64,000 nt of DNA from Rhabditoides inermis (lineage: Eukaryota > Nematoda > Chromadorea > Rhabditida > Rhabditidae). Of this stretch, positions 56,801-64,000 are shown in pieces. The notes under the pieces were generated by a model, which was not told the origin of the DNA, did no database searches, and saw nothing but the letters and a program-made list of their open reading frames with translations. The DNA lies in contig CAWZYM010000312.1 in assembly GCA_963966185.1 (NCBI GenBank), positions 600,001-664,000 of the forward strand, written 5' to 3'. Positions within the stretch are counted from its first letter, which is position 1. The number at the start of each line of letters is the position of its first letter. Position numbers and translations under genes: made by a program.

Positions 56801-57667
56801 CAAGTAAAGACGATATAGTCGATTAAGTGAGTTAGTAATCGAAGACCTTGTCTACAGGAGCGCTCGAAGATCAAGACTGCCTATGACCAGCTGCGCGCCA
56901 AGATTGCTGCGAGGAGGGCGGCGGCGGCTGGTGGAGGAGGAATGGGAGGAGGAGGAGGGAGGACAAGTCAGATGTCGAGGAGGTGAGGGGAAGAGGGAGA
57001 AGAAGGGAGGAGAAGAGTGCGCATCATTGCCTAGCTGTATTGCATATAAGGGCGAAGAAGACGTAGGACAACGCGGTTGAAACCATGAAACTGATTGTGT
57101 TAAACTATATGAATGTGCTGCACGAGGTCGAGGATTATTCCCATTGTTGTTAGTCTTGTTAGTGTAAATGAAATAGTTGAAATGTGAAGCATATTTTTCA
57201 TGTAGTTCAAGTGATTCGGGATGTTTCACGATAATGATATCTTAGTACTGTTTTTATGATGTGTACATTATTTTTCAGGTCTTCGATCACTTCTGTAGCC
57301 ACCCAGGAGGAGGAGGAGCCGCAGTTTGACGCCCCGCCCTCTCACTACCAGGTGTGTTGATTGTTTGTTTACTTGTTTACTTGTTTACCTGTCTGTCCTT
57401 GTCCCTATGAGAGAGAGGGAGGGATAGGCGGTGTGAGGGCATTGCTAACGCGGGCGCACTCACCCCAGCAGCACCCAACCGATTTCATGCCAGCCAGCCA
57501 GTGACTGCCTATCCCTCCCTCTCCCTCCTCCCTCCTATCACTCACCCTCTCATTGCCTATCACTGGCTGGTCTGATTGGTTGGGTGTTGCAGGTGCAGCT
57601 GCCGGCTATGACGTCATCATCGTCTGCTGAGAAGGACGTGTTGAGAAGACGTTCGGGGATGAAGTAA
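23874..57667 (+). CDS. Giant coiled-coil protein with repeated acidic WGW motifs
   Basis: Fifty-eight exons joined in frame give 2,891 aa (exon maps in the next two entries). The N-terminal 60 residues are charged helix. Residues about 210-350 are a Pro/Ser/Gly-rich linker with basic patches, and almost everything after about 360 is Glu/Gln/Lys/Arg/Leu heptad coiled coil. The middle and C-terminal thirds are interrupted by seven acidic Trp motifs (WGWG or WGW followed by an Asp/Glu run). The C-terminus is a Gly-rich, then Ser-rich, tail ending Ser-Gly-Met-Lys. No motor, kinase or GRIP domain was recognised. The size, helix and short linear motifs suggest a golgin-like tether or centrosomal scaffold; this is inference. 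Intron 16 hosts a nested antisense gene. At least eight exon borders have decayed copies in neighbouring introns. Exon 33 has two possible starts (41624 with GAG acceptor, or 41645). Confidence 0.88.
24880..24935. repeat. GA-rich simple repeat after the donor of exon 6
   Basis: GGGAGGGAGAG units continuous with the GTGAGG donor at 24880. Confidence 0.8.
26911..27383 (+). repeat. Three decayed copies of the exon 11 acceptor and exon start
   Basis: Acceptor-plus-exon-like junctions at 26916, 27083 and 27181 all read CAGG followed by a version of CNGARTCCTC. The true exon 11 junction at 27384 reads GTGCAG then GCCGAGTCGTCGATGG. The copy at 27181 even preserves Glu-Ser-Ser-Met-Glu in frame. The intervening sequence (GTTGGCCTGTCTTCACC) is also repeated. 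Confidence 0.7.
28577..28660. repeat. Short intronic direct repeat before exon 13
   Basis: TTTATCGATGAATCGATCACT occurs twice, about 52 bp apart, directly upstream of the exon 13 acceptor (spelled here with one base over-run trimmed: core ATCGATGAATCGATCAC). Confidence 0.6.
29686..29798. repeat. Dispersed repeat of about 110 bp, copy 1
   Basis: Matches the reverse complement of 42113-42218 along its length with scattered substitutions (shared blocks include ACTCCGCGGGCT, GTACTGGGGGAAGAT and CGACCGCGCGATGCGAGAG). It contains GGTTCGAAATT, reminiscent of a tRNA B box, but no matching A box in the right order. Confidence 0.65.
30836..32307 (-). CDS. BRI3-like small membrane protein, nested in intron 16 of the giant gene
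   Basis: Exons in order: 32275-32307, 31843-31956, 31420-31533, 30836-31027; 150 aa. It opens with a CPDC pair (4-7). A hydrophobic Cys-rich membrane segment follows (about 17-35, including CFPCGLYCC), then basic RRK and a CDNC pair (43-46). This two-CxxC-around-a-membrane-helix plan matches the C-terminal core of Brain protein I3 (BRI3). Unlike BRI3, which ends after the second pair, about 100 residues follow: a Tyr/Ala-rich part, then a Ser/Thr/Ala/Asp-rich tail. The third intron fits a GC donor (AAG then GCCAGT); a GT donor 4 bases further on causes an early stop. The gene is antisense within a 3.5-kb host intron. Membrane localisation is inferred. Confidence 0.72.
31315..31410. repeat. 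Copies of the donor region of BRI3-like exon 3
   Basis: AGAGTACTAACTAGTATAG, followed by GCATACT and a GCCTTGTTC-like stretch, occurs at about 31311-31345. It is repeated at about 31390-31425, where it overlaps the true exon end. The outer copy is in the adjoining intron. Confidence 0.5.
32308..33788. other. Rest of giant-gene intron 16 upstream of the nested gene
   Basis: About 1.5 kb with a short GA run at 32618-32639 and no convincing exon on either strand. It must contain the promoter of the BRI3-like gene. Several open frames have no features. Confidence 0.5.
35310..35375 (+). repeat. Decayed copy of the exon 20 acceptor and exon start
   Basis: At 35349 a CCCTCCCAG acceptor is followed by TATCTGCCCTGGAATAG. 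The true exon 20 at 35493 starts TATCTGCCCTGGAATCTG after CCTTTCAG. The copy carries an in-frame TAG at the sixth codon, so using it would truncate the protein. Upstream intron sequence (TGCATATTC) is copied too. Confidence 0.75.
39040..39160 (+). repeat. Decayed copy of the exon 29 acceptor and exon start
   Basis: CTTTGTAG at 39121-39128 followed by AAGTATTCGTCCGACTCC mimics the true junction at 39274 (TCTTTGCAG then AAGTATTCGTCCGACCAC). Part of the upstream intron (ATATGTTTCAC-like) is duplicated with it. Confidence 0.75.
40930..40955 (+). repeat. Decayed copy of the exon 32 acceptor and start
   Basis: GCTTCAG then CATTCGATGGA at 40940 copies the true exon 32 start at 41026, which itself follows TTGAG. 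The copy has the better acceptor, but its frame does not continue as coiled coil. Confidence 0.6.
42113..42248. repeat. Dispersed repeat copy 2 with terminal hairpin
   Basis: 42113-42218 is the inverted counterpart of 29686-29798. It is followed by a perfect 15-bp hairpin (TGCGAGAGAGGAAGA at 42214-42228, complement at 42234-42248, 5-nt loop). An overlapping inverted pair GAAGATCATTTC (42187-42198) and its complement (42227-42238) is also present. Confidence 0.65.
43002..43275. repeat. 85-bp tandem repeat, three full units and a partial fourth
   Basis: GATCAGTGTCCCGCCGG starts at 43002, 43087 and 43172, and a diverged unit begins at 43257, an exact 85-bp period. One frame of a unit reads with spaced Cys and Trp (QCPAGFSDP, ERWLRDPRCSVCEG). 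Because 85 is not a multiple of three, the frame shifts at each unit, so translation across the array is unlikely. Confidence 0.85.
45471..45589. mobile_element. Short inverted-repeat element (possible MITE)
   Basis: A 119-bp unit starting TTATTCAGTTAAAAA and ending TTTTTACTGAATAA: 9 bp of perfect terminal inversion, extended imperfectly to about 23. It lies about 65 bp before the exon 34 acceptor. Single copy in the window; no clear target duplication. Confidence 0.45.
46469..46553. mobile_element. Small foldback element, copy 2
   Basis: An 85-bp unit with the same ends as 11601-11692 (CAGTCTCTTCGAA and TTCGAAGAGACTG), internal sequence diverged. It lies in intron 36 of the giant gene. Confidence 0.6.
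47000..47030 (+). repeat. Copy of the exon 37 end and donor
   Basis: GAGACCAGGGTGG at 47010-47022 repeats the true exon 37 end (GAGACCAGG then GTGGGT at 46911) about 108 bp downstream in the intron. Confidence 0.55.
47400..48140. other. Intron 37 interior, no feature recognised
   Basis: Part of the 1.4-kb intron 46911-48325. It contains a palindrome-rich CATTCGGCC cluster at about 47436-47500 (several GCCATTCGG and CCGAAT blocks in alternating orientation) and otherwise unremarkable AT-rich sequence. Confidence 0.4.
49703..49739. repeat. GAAA tetranucleotide microsatellite
   Basis: Tandem GAAA units in intron 42 of the giant gene. Confidence 0.85.
51592..51787. mobile_element. TTAA-type MITE, 3'-truncated copy
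   Basis: Starts AGGGAGTGTACACTCTGAAT directly after TTAA (51588-51591). It is closely similar to the first two thirds of 53507-53813, then the match ends without a right terminal repeat. It lies in intron 45 of the giant gene. Confidence 0.75.
53507..53813. mobile_element. TTAA-type MITE, complete copy
   Basis: 307 bp with terminal inverted repeats of about 45 bp: AGGGAGTGTACACTCTGAAT at the left and ATTCAGAGTGTACACTCCCT at the right. It is flanked on both sides by TTAA (53503-53506 and 53814-53817), as expected of piggyBac-type target duplications. No transposase frame is present. It lies in intron 49 of the giant gene. Confidence 0.8.
54110..54160 (+). repeat. Decayed copy of the exon 50 acceptor and start
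   Basis: GTTCAG then CTCGCGTCTCTCGAATCGTC at 54128 copies the true exon 50 start at 54253 (GTTCAG then CTCGCCTCGCTGGAATCGTC); after 20 bases it departs. Confidence 0.75.
54510..54695 (+). repeat. Three decayed copies of the exon 50 end and donor
   Basis: The true border ATCGAGGAACAG then GTGAAC at 54441 recurs as GAGGAACAG then GTGAAT at 54527. It recurs again as GAGGAACAG then ATGGAC near 54598, and as TAGGAACAG then GTGAAT at 54689. Intervening intron sequence (AAATAGTAYGTTTC) is also repeated. Confidence 0.75.
55811..55872 (+). repeat. tRNA-like sequence with A and B boxes (tRNA pseudogene or SINE head)
   Basis: TGGCGCAGCTGG fits the Pol III A box and GGTTCGGATCC, about 33 bp downstream, fits the B box. 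In between is CTGACAA, which could be a tRNA anticodon loop. The flanks do not pair as an acceptor stem, so it is not a functional tRNA gene. Confidence 0.45.
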
Positions 57668-57854
57668 AAGAGAGAGTAGACGGGGGGATAGGAACAGATC
57701 ATATCACGCTCACACACATTCGTTTTTCCTACGGTCAGATTTGGTCCAGACTACTGTAATGTGCGTATTTTCTATTTTCTAGTGTTAGTGTCTAGTGTCT
57801 AATAAGTGTTCTTTTTTATTTTGACTTTCGACAACTGTTCAATTGTAAGCTGTG
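57668..57854. other. Short gap between the two coiled-coil genes
   Basis: 188 bp between the stop of the giant gene and the proposed ATG of the next. TATTTTCTAG at about 57772-57781 looks like a splice or trans-splice acceptor, which would fit an operon arrangement. Confidence 0.35.
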
Positions 57855-60800
57855 ATGGTGGGAGTATGTCTATTGTTTTTGTAATACTATCTGGTAATAA
57901 TTTATCGATCGTTGTATTCTCGAGCGGTTCTCAACGGTTCTTTGATTGTTTATTTGATTCTATCGATTTTGTGGCGAGAAAGAGATTTATAATGCAGTTG
58001 TTTTGTTCTTTTTGCGATAAGGTTATCGACCATTTAATACCTGTGTGTTGTGTTCTAACCCCCTTTGTTTTGTTTGTTTAGATTATTGATTTAGGAATCG
58101 ATCGATCAGCTGATCGCGTCGATAGAAGTGTATCTGGGAAGAGCAACGGATAGAGAAGACCTGATAGGTACGGTATAGTGAGTGAGTAGTGATGACGTCA
58201 CTCTTTAGATTCGCTGTTCACTCGTCTGCAGAGTGAAATGGTGCTGGAAGAAGAGAATGTGGACTGTCAATTGATGAGAGAGCAGAGTGAATTGCGCTCC
58301 AGTCAAGTTACCCCAAGTGGAGGGGAGAAGGAGCAGGGAGGAGGAGGAGTGGCGGAGGAGCAGGCTGGGGAGAAGGAGGAGCAGGGAGGAGGAGGAGTGG
58401 CGGAGGAGCAGGCTGGGGAGAAGGAGGAGCAGGGAGGAGGAGGAGTGGCGGAGGAGCAGGCTGGGGAGAAGGAGGAGCAGGGAGGAGGAGGAGTGGCGGA
58501 GGAGCAGGCTGGGGAGAAGGAGGAGCAGGGAGGAGACGCGTGCTCTGAGGCGAGATCCGTCTGCTCCGCCGCCCATTCCTCGTGCAGCCATGCCAGTGTG
58601 GTGATGGATGCTATTCAGCAGTTGAGGCGAGTCAGACTGACGCGTGACGTCCAATTGAATAGTGTGTGTGTGACTAGAGAATTTGGGTAGTGTGGATTTT
58701 GAAACGGAGATGGTGCTGTTTTTTGTGGGTTGCATTTTTAGAAACTCCAGGTTAGCCTCAGCTGTGGATATCAGAACTCTCTAGTTTATGAATCACTTGA
58801 TTGGTTAGGATTTGAGAGTAGGGTTGTTTGTTACCGATTATTCAGGAAACGCAATTCGCAAGAGCAACCATACGTTTGGATTTCGGTTGGGTTTTTAACG
58901 CCGAGAAGTATTTATTTGCCGTGGTTTTGCAATTATACTGTCTTTTCTAGAGAGGAGATGCGCGTCTCCCGCCTGGAGTTGGAGCAGTTGTCGGAGGGAG
59001 TGCGGGAGACGAGAGAGTGCTGGAGGGAGAGGGCGGAGAAGGCAGAGAGCGACATGGAGAGAGTGGAGGTGGGTGCGAGAGAGAGAGAGGGAGGGAGAGA
59101 AAGAAAGAGAGGGGGAGGGAGGGAGGGAGCGGGTGGAGGTGGTTGTAGACTGTAGATCCTGAACAAATTTGTGATTTGTTAATGTACTTGAAATACGTTT
59201 CGTGATTTATAGTAGTCATCAACTGTCTGTTTAAATAGTAATATGTCTTGATCTTCCCTTTTAACGTATCATTGTCCAGCGCGAGTTGTGCTCCCTTGTG
59301 TCTGACCGGGAGGAGTTGCTGTCTCGGATGGAGGCTGAGATGGCTGCCAGCAGACTACAGCTCGCATGGAGAGATGCAGATATTCAACACGCACAGGTGC
59401 GGGTCAGCTGCACTTCCGAGTTCAACCCGTGTTGTTTAATTGATTACGAGATCTACAAGGTTGCATTGGTGGCACAGGTACGACTGCAGTTCCACAACAG
59501 ACTGTATGTGAACTGGCGAAACCAGATTGTATTGTCTGTGAGATCTAGAAGGTTGTACACCATTACATTGCCATAAACTTTCAATCACGTGTTTCCATGA
59601 AGTGGTGAAACTTATATTGACAGATTTTATTCGCAATTAACCACGCTCTATGAAGGTGATTAGATGAGTGTGAGAATGAACTGCAAACGTGAAAGATGGC
59701 TGTTTCAAATCAAGTAATTCGGAAACGTTATTATGACACGTACACGAAATCACTCGTATGATGGTCTTAGGTTTTTGTGCCGAGACTAGGCTGCGTTTCC
59801 AAGTTCAATCTTGTAGGAGCGCGAGTTCAATGTTCAATTCAATGAATTCAATCCAAATCAATGAATTCAATCCAAATGCAATGTTGTGTTTGCAGGAGCG
59901 CGAGTCGGCGGCGTCCGGGGAGGTGGTTCGTCTGCGGGAGGAGCTGCACATGTACGCACAGAGCCTGACCGACTGTGAGGTGAGAACGAGGTCCCGCTGC
60001 CAGTTGTTTGGTAATTATGCTACAATATGAGTTCGAAAGAATAAGAATTGTGATAATGAGAGGTTTCTGTATGCCATTTTCAGGCGGCCCTGTCTCGTGC
60101 TCAGGTGGAGATGACCCAGTACCGCTCTGCCATGGCTACCGTCAAGGAAGACGGCGAGAGGGCGGAGCGAGAGTGCGCGGAGCGAGTGCGCGCGGCGGAG
60201 CAGGCTGTGAAGGAGCAGGAGCAGGGAGGAGAGGGGGTGGAGCAGTTGAGGCTGCAGCTGGAGACGGCTGAGTGGGAGAGCGAGAAGAAGAGCGAGGCGA
60301 TTGGTGGGTGGGGTTTCATTGAATGGGCACATCAATTTCATTGAACTCGCTTTAATGACCGAGGGTTATTGGAGTAGTAAAACATATTTTGCTTGACTTC
60401 TCATTGAATAGAAACGAGCTTGAATACCTTTTGGTAAACGAGGGTTGTTGCAATGGCGAAACATACTAGGCATTCGATTCATGAAAATAGTCTTATTGAA
60501 TTATGTTTGATAAACGAGGGTTATTGGAATAGTGAATTTTTTTGTCACTGTTGAATACGCATTCTCATTGAATCATTCTCATCTTTGTGTAAAAGACTAG
60601 TTGTATTGGTGAAACGTACATTTGACATTCTATTCATAAACGTAGTCTGATTGAATTATATTTGTTCAACGAGGGTTATTGGAATAGTGAATTTTTTGGC
60701 ACTGTTGAATACATATTCTCATTGAAGATCATCTTTGTGTAAAAGGCTAGTTGCAATGGTGAAACATACATTTGACATTCGATTCATATTGTTAGTATTA

Positions 60801-63320
60801 TCGAATTATGTTTGATGAACGAGAGTTATTGGAATAGTGAAACATCTATGTTAAATAGTTGAAAAACATACATGTTTTTAGCCGAGATTCGGTCCGTGCT
60901 GGATTCGACGGCAGCCGAGAGGGCGGCGCTGGCGGCGAGGGTCGAGGAGCAGGGCACACTCATCGAGCAGATGGAGAAGGAGCAGCAGCAGGCAGTGGAG
61001 GCTATTGGTGGGGGGATACTTGATCCGTACTTAGTTGTATTGAACAACTCTGTCAATGTGGTCCTCGTTGTGCTAGTGAAACTTGTGTTTACTGGAATTT
61101 GTGAGAAGACATTTATCGGTATCGACACATTGAGAGTTGGGAATACAATAACGATGATAGAATGACGTTGTGTTTTGAGCCGAGCTGCGTTGCCTTCTGT
61201 CGGCCTTCAAGGTGCAGGGGGAGGAGAAGGAGCGGGAGGCGAACGGACTGGAGATTCAGAGGGCGGCCGCAGAGGCACTCAAGGTGGGGGAGGGGAGGGG
61301 AGTAGGATAAAGCATAAAGAGTTACTGTTTATAGGTTGCAGAGAGGAGATGTAGTAGGGATTTAGTATGAGTTTCTAATAGAACTTTCTATTAGTGGGAG
61401 GGGAGAGTCAAGAACATTTATCTCATTATAACAATTACGCTAATCGCGGTACGATATAGTATTCCGTTGTCTCCGTTGATTTCCGTTGTCTCGTGAATGT
61501 TACTGTTTATAGGTTGCAGATAGGAGATGTAGTAGGGATTTTTAGTATGAGTGTCTAATGGAGAACAGATCTCGAATAAAGTAGCACATGATAATTACGT
61601 AAATTACGGCAAGGTTACGGTAAATGCGGATTTCCGTTGTCTCGTGAATGCGTGCGTGCTATTCGTGATGTTTGTCAGGGAGAAGAGGAGAATCTGCTCA
61701 TTTGAGTTTCGTAATTTGTAGGTTTCTAAGAATATCCATTAGAAGCGTATTGTTGATCTGCCAATAATTCGTCTGAAATTTTTATGAATTGATGAATGCC
61801 TTTAGAGTTATACATTTCTATAAGTATTGCAGGAGAAGCTTCTGGAGGAGAAGACTGCCCTGCAGGAGAAGGTGGACAAGTCGGCAGAACAGCTGGAGTG
61901 GGTGAAGGCACAGCTGCTGGCTAAGATGAGGGAGCAGGCGGAGAAGGAGCAGGAGTGGAGGGAGCAGATGGAGGAGAAGGAGCAGCGATGGAGGGAGCAG
62001 CTGGCAGCAGTGGAGCAGGCGAGGAACTGTGCGGAGGCAGAGTGCGCCGAGATGAGGGAGAGGGTCGACAAGGTAGGGACATGTTTCTTTCATTGTGATC
62101 TTTTTATAAGATCTCGGTGGAAACCTCTGTATTAGTTTGGTAACACAAAATCGAGAATGTTTTGGAGGTGCAACCTATTTTCAGAATATTTCCAGACGAT
62201 TTTAATTTTTATATTTTCAGGTGGAGCAAAAGCCCGTGCAGTCTTGTGCTATCGATGAAAAGAAGTTGCAGGAGAGGTTGGAACTGCTCGAATCGGCCCT
62301 CGCCACTGCCACCGCAGAGAAGAGCGGCCTGGAAGGAGAGACACAGGCCGTGCGCCTCCAAGCCGCTCAGTTGGAGCAGTGCCTGGCGGAGAAGGAGCAG
62401 ACAGTCGTGTCGATGGAGCAGCGCCTCCACTCGATGGAGCAGGCGTTGGCGGAGAAGGAGGAGGAGCGTGCGCGCGAGCGGCTGGACGCGGAGGAGGTGA
62501 AGGCGAGTCTGGCGGTGACTGCCCTGGAGAACGAGGCGTGGGAGAACACGAGGCAGGAGCTGCAGGACAAGGTGGTGGCAGCCAAGGACGGAATGGTGGA
62601 GATGAGGAGGCGGGCCGAACAGCTGCAAGCAGAGCTGGAGGAGAAGGAGCAGGCGATGGAGCAGCTGCGGCTGAGAGTGGCCCAGCTGGAGCAGTGTCTG
62701 GCCGAGAGGGAGCAGGCTGTCAGGGAGATGGAGCAGCGCGCGGCCATGTTGGAGCAGTGTGTGATGGAGAAGGAGCAGCAGGAGGCGGCATTCAGGGAGA
62801 GGGGAGAGATCCTGGAGAGATGCGTGGCCGAGAGGGAGCAGGGCATGGTGCAGTGGGAGCAGAGGGCTGTGGAGATGGAGCAGGCGCTGGAACAGACACG
62901 ACGGTATGCGGTGGAGAAGGAGCAGCAGGAAGTGGAGTTGAGGATTGCTCTGGAGAGGAGTGCACAGGAGAATGGGACACTGCTGGAGAGATTGGCCGTC
63001 TTGGATGGAGAGAGGATGGAGATGACACAGCTGCTGGAACAAGAAAGAGTGGGTTAGATTAGAATTGAATTGAATGTATCATACTTATATGTAGCTGAAT
63101 ATTCCCGATTATTGGTAGGTCGTGGTGATGTAATTAATTTGAAACACATTCGTGTTTTTGTTTGGGTTTGAAATTTCTACTTCAGAAGCCCATTGTGGTG
63201 CTAGCTTGTTTGTAGACTAGTGGTCTGAGTGAAACATATTCGTGTTTGTTAAAAATGATGGAATACTTATTTCAGAATGTCGCGGACGCGATGCAAACAC
63301 ATAAAAGACTAAGAGAATGA
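57855..63320 (+). CDS. Second coiled-coil protein, downstream partner of the giant gene
   Basis: Exons: 57855-57863 (tentative, Met-Val-Gly before GTATGT), 58095-58167, 58209-58626, 58951-59068, 59280-59396, 59896-59979, 60084-60303, 60882-61007, 61180-61283, 61833-62072, 62221-63048, 63276-63320; 793 aa. A short acidic N-terminus leads into a Gly/Glu minisatellite of 16-residue units (about 75-145), a Cys/Ser/Ala patch, then continuous Glu/Gln/Arg/Leu heptads to the end. Within these, exon 62221-63048 has many repeats of the type LEQCLAEKEQ. A GC donor joins QQLR to EEMRVS (58626, GCGAGT), and a GAG acceptor (TTTTGAG) precedes 61180. PVQS after an acidic or basic run also occurs in the giant protein. 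Alternatively these exons are 3' alternatives of the giant gene; no in-frame junction with a good donor was found. Confidence 0.7.
58325..58534 (+). repeat. Coding minisatellite, 48-bp (16-aa) units
   Basis: Units start at 58325 (45 bp, one codon short), 58370, 58418 and 58466, with a partial unit from 58514. The encoded unit is EKEEQGGGGVAEEQAG. The full-length units are nearly identical at nucleotide level, so expansion is recent. Confidence 0.9.
59470..59490 (+). repeat. Copy of an exon end and donor (exon ending 59396)
   Basis: GGCACAG then GTACGA at about 59479 resembles the real border CGCACAG then GTGCGG at 59396, with similar following sequence. Confidence 0.45.
59805..59895 (+). repeat. 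Decayed copy of the exon 59896 acceptor and start
   Basis: TCTTGTAG then GAGCGCGAGTTC at 59817 mimics the true TTTGCAG then GAGCGCGAGTCG. It is followed by repeated ATTCAATGAATTCAATCC units filling the gap. Confidence 0.7.
60350..60845. repeat. Tandem repeats of about 110-170 bp filling an intron
   Basis: Blocks such as AACGAGGGTTATTGGAATAG, GAATTTTTTNGTCACTGTTG (one variable base) and GACATTCNATTCAT recur three to four times between exons 60084-60303 and 60882-61007. Each unit carries one GTGAAACGTA or GAAACATA motif. Confidence 0.7.
61320..61560. repeat. Intronic duplication, copies about 178 bp apart
   Basis: GTTACTGTTTATAGGTTGCAG followed by a GGAGATGTAGTAGGGATTT block occurs at about 61321 and 61499 (core TACTGTTTATAGGTTGCA). 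Each contains an acceptor-like TTGCAG. Confidence 0.65.
63160..63195 (+). repeat. Copy of the last-exon acceptor region
   Basis: TTTCTACTTCAG at 63174-63185 with preceding CATTCGTGTTTTTG mirrors the true last acceptor (ACTTATTTCAG at 63265-63275, preceded by TATTCGTGTTTG). Confidence 0.5.
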
Positions 63321-63334
63321 GTGTGTGACTACAT

Positions 63335-63340
63335 AATAAA
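63335..63340 (+). terminator. AATAAA polyadenylation signal
   Basis: AATAAA 15 bp after the proposed stop at 63320, supporting the terminal exon of the second coiled-coil gene. Confidence 0.6.
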
Positions 63341-64000
63341 TATGTACGAATACTTTGGAATTACTAGTAATTAATTAGAATCGATAATCAATCGATAACA
63401 CCCAATTAACACAACCTGGGAAAGACGAAATTCTCCCGCCAGAAGAGATGGGCGGAGTCATCAAATGGCAATGCGACCACAATTGACCGGGAATATTTGT
63501 CAATGCCGGAATCCGTATTATTTAAATCAGAATTGAACGGCATTGATGGTCCCGGACCGACTACATTCAAATACATGACCGTAACCCATCCGGAGAGTAT
63601 AAAAGCTCATCCGGGATGCAATCAAAACACTTATCCTCACTTATCCTACTTGCGACCGTCAGGCGCGGTGAGTGGATGCGATAAATCAATGAATCGAATG
63701 AAGTGGACCGACACCACTAACTGTAAATCAGGGTGAATGTAAACTGAATCACACTATGATAAATTACGAGTAGTACAGCGGATTAAATGCAAAAGAATGT
63801 GTTCGCAGTGGAGTGAATCGGAATATGATCACGCCAGTATCGCAGAGGTTCTGCACTGAGCGTCCCTTCTTCCCCTTCTTCAGCAGCCGATTGCCCGGTG
63901 GATTCCGAGGCGCTGCGTGCGTTGTATGGTCATGCAACCCGGTGGATTCCGGGGGCCCGCACTCCTACCGCATCAAGTCTCCGTCGCTGGTGGATTCCCG
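63341..64000. other. Right-edge region without a firm gene
   Basis: No supported exon is seen. The final 120 bp are GC-rich and contain GGTGGATTCC three times (63897, 63941, 63989). A CCTTCTTCAG at about 63873-63882 could be an acceptor for an exon of a gene continuing to the right. The open frame after it has no recognised motif. Confidence 0.4.

Larger units (their letters stand above)
39715..57667 (+). other. Exon map of the giant coiled-coil gene, exons 30-58
   Basis: 39715-40362, 40586-40855, 41026-41136, 41624-41731, 45654-45748, 46206-46287, 46370-46438, 46839-46910, 48326-48440, 48592-48647, 48763-48896, 49126-49276, 49334-49394, 50137-50339, 50763-51233, 51418-51573, 52060-52206, 52458-52832, 52893-52988, 53031-53360, 54253-54441, 54771-55061, 55253-55465, 56034-56111, 56180-56359, 56642-56731, 56858-56982, 57279-57351, 57593-57667. 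The summed coding length of all 58 exons is 8,676 nt, exactly 2,892 codons including the stop. Exon 30 (648 nt) is the longest. Exon 32 uses a TTGAG acceptor. Confidence 0.8.

Noticed and set aside
57806..58081. 91-codon hydrophobic plus-strand frame
   Set aside because: Phe/Val/Ile-rich translation of AT-rich intron sequence; no splice or motif support beyond the nine bases proposed as a first exon in a different frame.

Overview
The window is eukaryotic nuclear DNA from an animal, most probably a nematode or a similarly built small invertebrate. Genes are split into many short exons (mostly 40-200 bp). Introns mostly begin GT and end TTTCAG, TTGCAG or TTTCCAG. Several start codons sit directly behind a splice-acceptor sequence (TTTCAG before the ATG at 648, CTGTAG before the ATG at 17146), as expected for spliced-leader trans-splicing. 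I cannot name the species. Exon chains below were built by hand from splice sites, reading frame and protein-family resemblance; every complete chain closes to a whole number of codons.

Layout. (1) 88-144, minus: signal-peptide first exon of a gene leaving the left edge, divergent from (2) 648-5018, plus: a secreted purple acid phosphatase, 16 exons, 503 aa. (3) 5749-13842, minus: an ERK5-like MAP kinase, 21 exons, 536 aa, with a TQY activation loop and two LINE fragments in its introns. (4) 14501-17146, minus: dienoyl-CoA isomerase (ECH1 type), 10 exons, 279 aa, ending in the peroxisomal signal SKL. (5) 18067-19988, plus: an unrecognised Ser-rich coiled-coil protein, 10 exons, 332 aa. (6) 21382-23355, minus: a SUZ-domain protein, 9 exons, 320 aa. 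(7) 23874-57667, plus: a giant coiled-coil protein, 58 exons, 2,891 aa, with seven acidic Trp-Gly-Trp motifs. (8) 30836-32307, minus: a BRI3-like small membrane protein of 150 aa nested in intron 16 of gene 7. (9) about 57855-63320, plus: a second coiled-coil protein of about 793 aa directly downstream, with a coding minisatellite. The last 680 bp show no firm gene. I see no shared pathway joining the neighbours; the two coiled-coil genes are the only likely functional or evolutionary pair.

The most unusual features are in the introns. An 8-mer, GAAACGTA, occurs about 34 times (both strands), always in introns. At about ten exon borders the splice site plus the first or last exon bases are repeated as a decayed copy in the adjoining intron. 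GA or CT microsatellites start within a few tens of bases of 5' splice sites. There are also four GC-AG introns and five or six 3' splice sites ending GAG. Mobile sequences include LINE fragments, a TTAA-flanked MITE, two small foldback elements and a dispersed repeat of about 110 bp.
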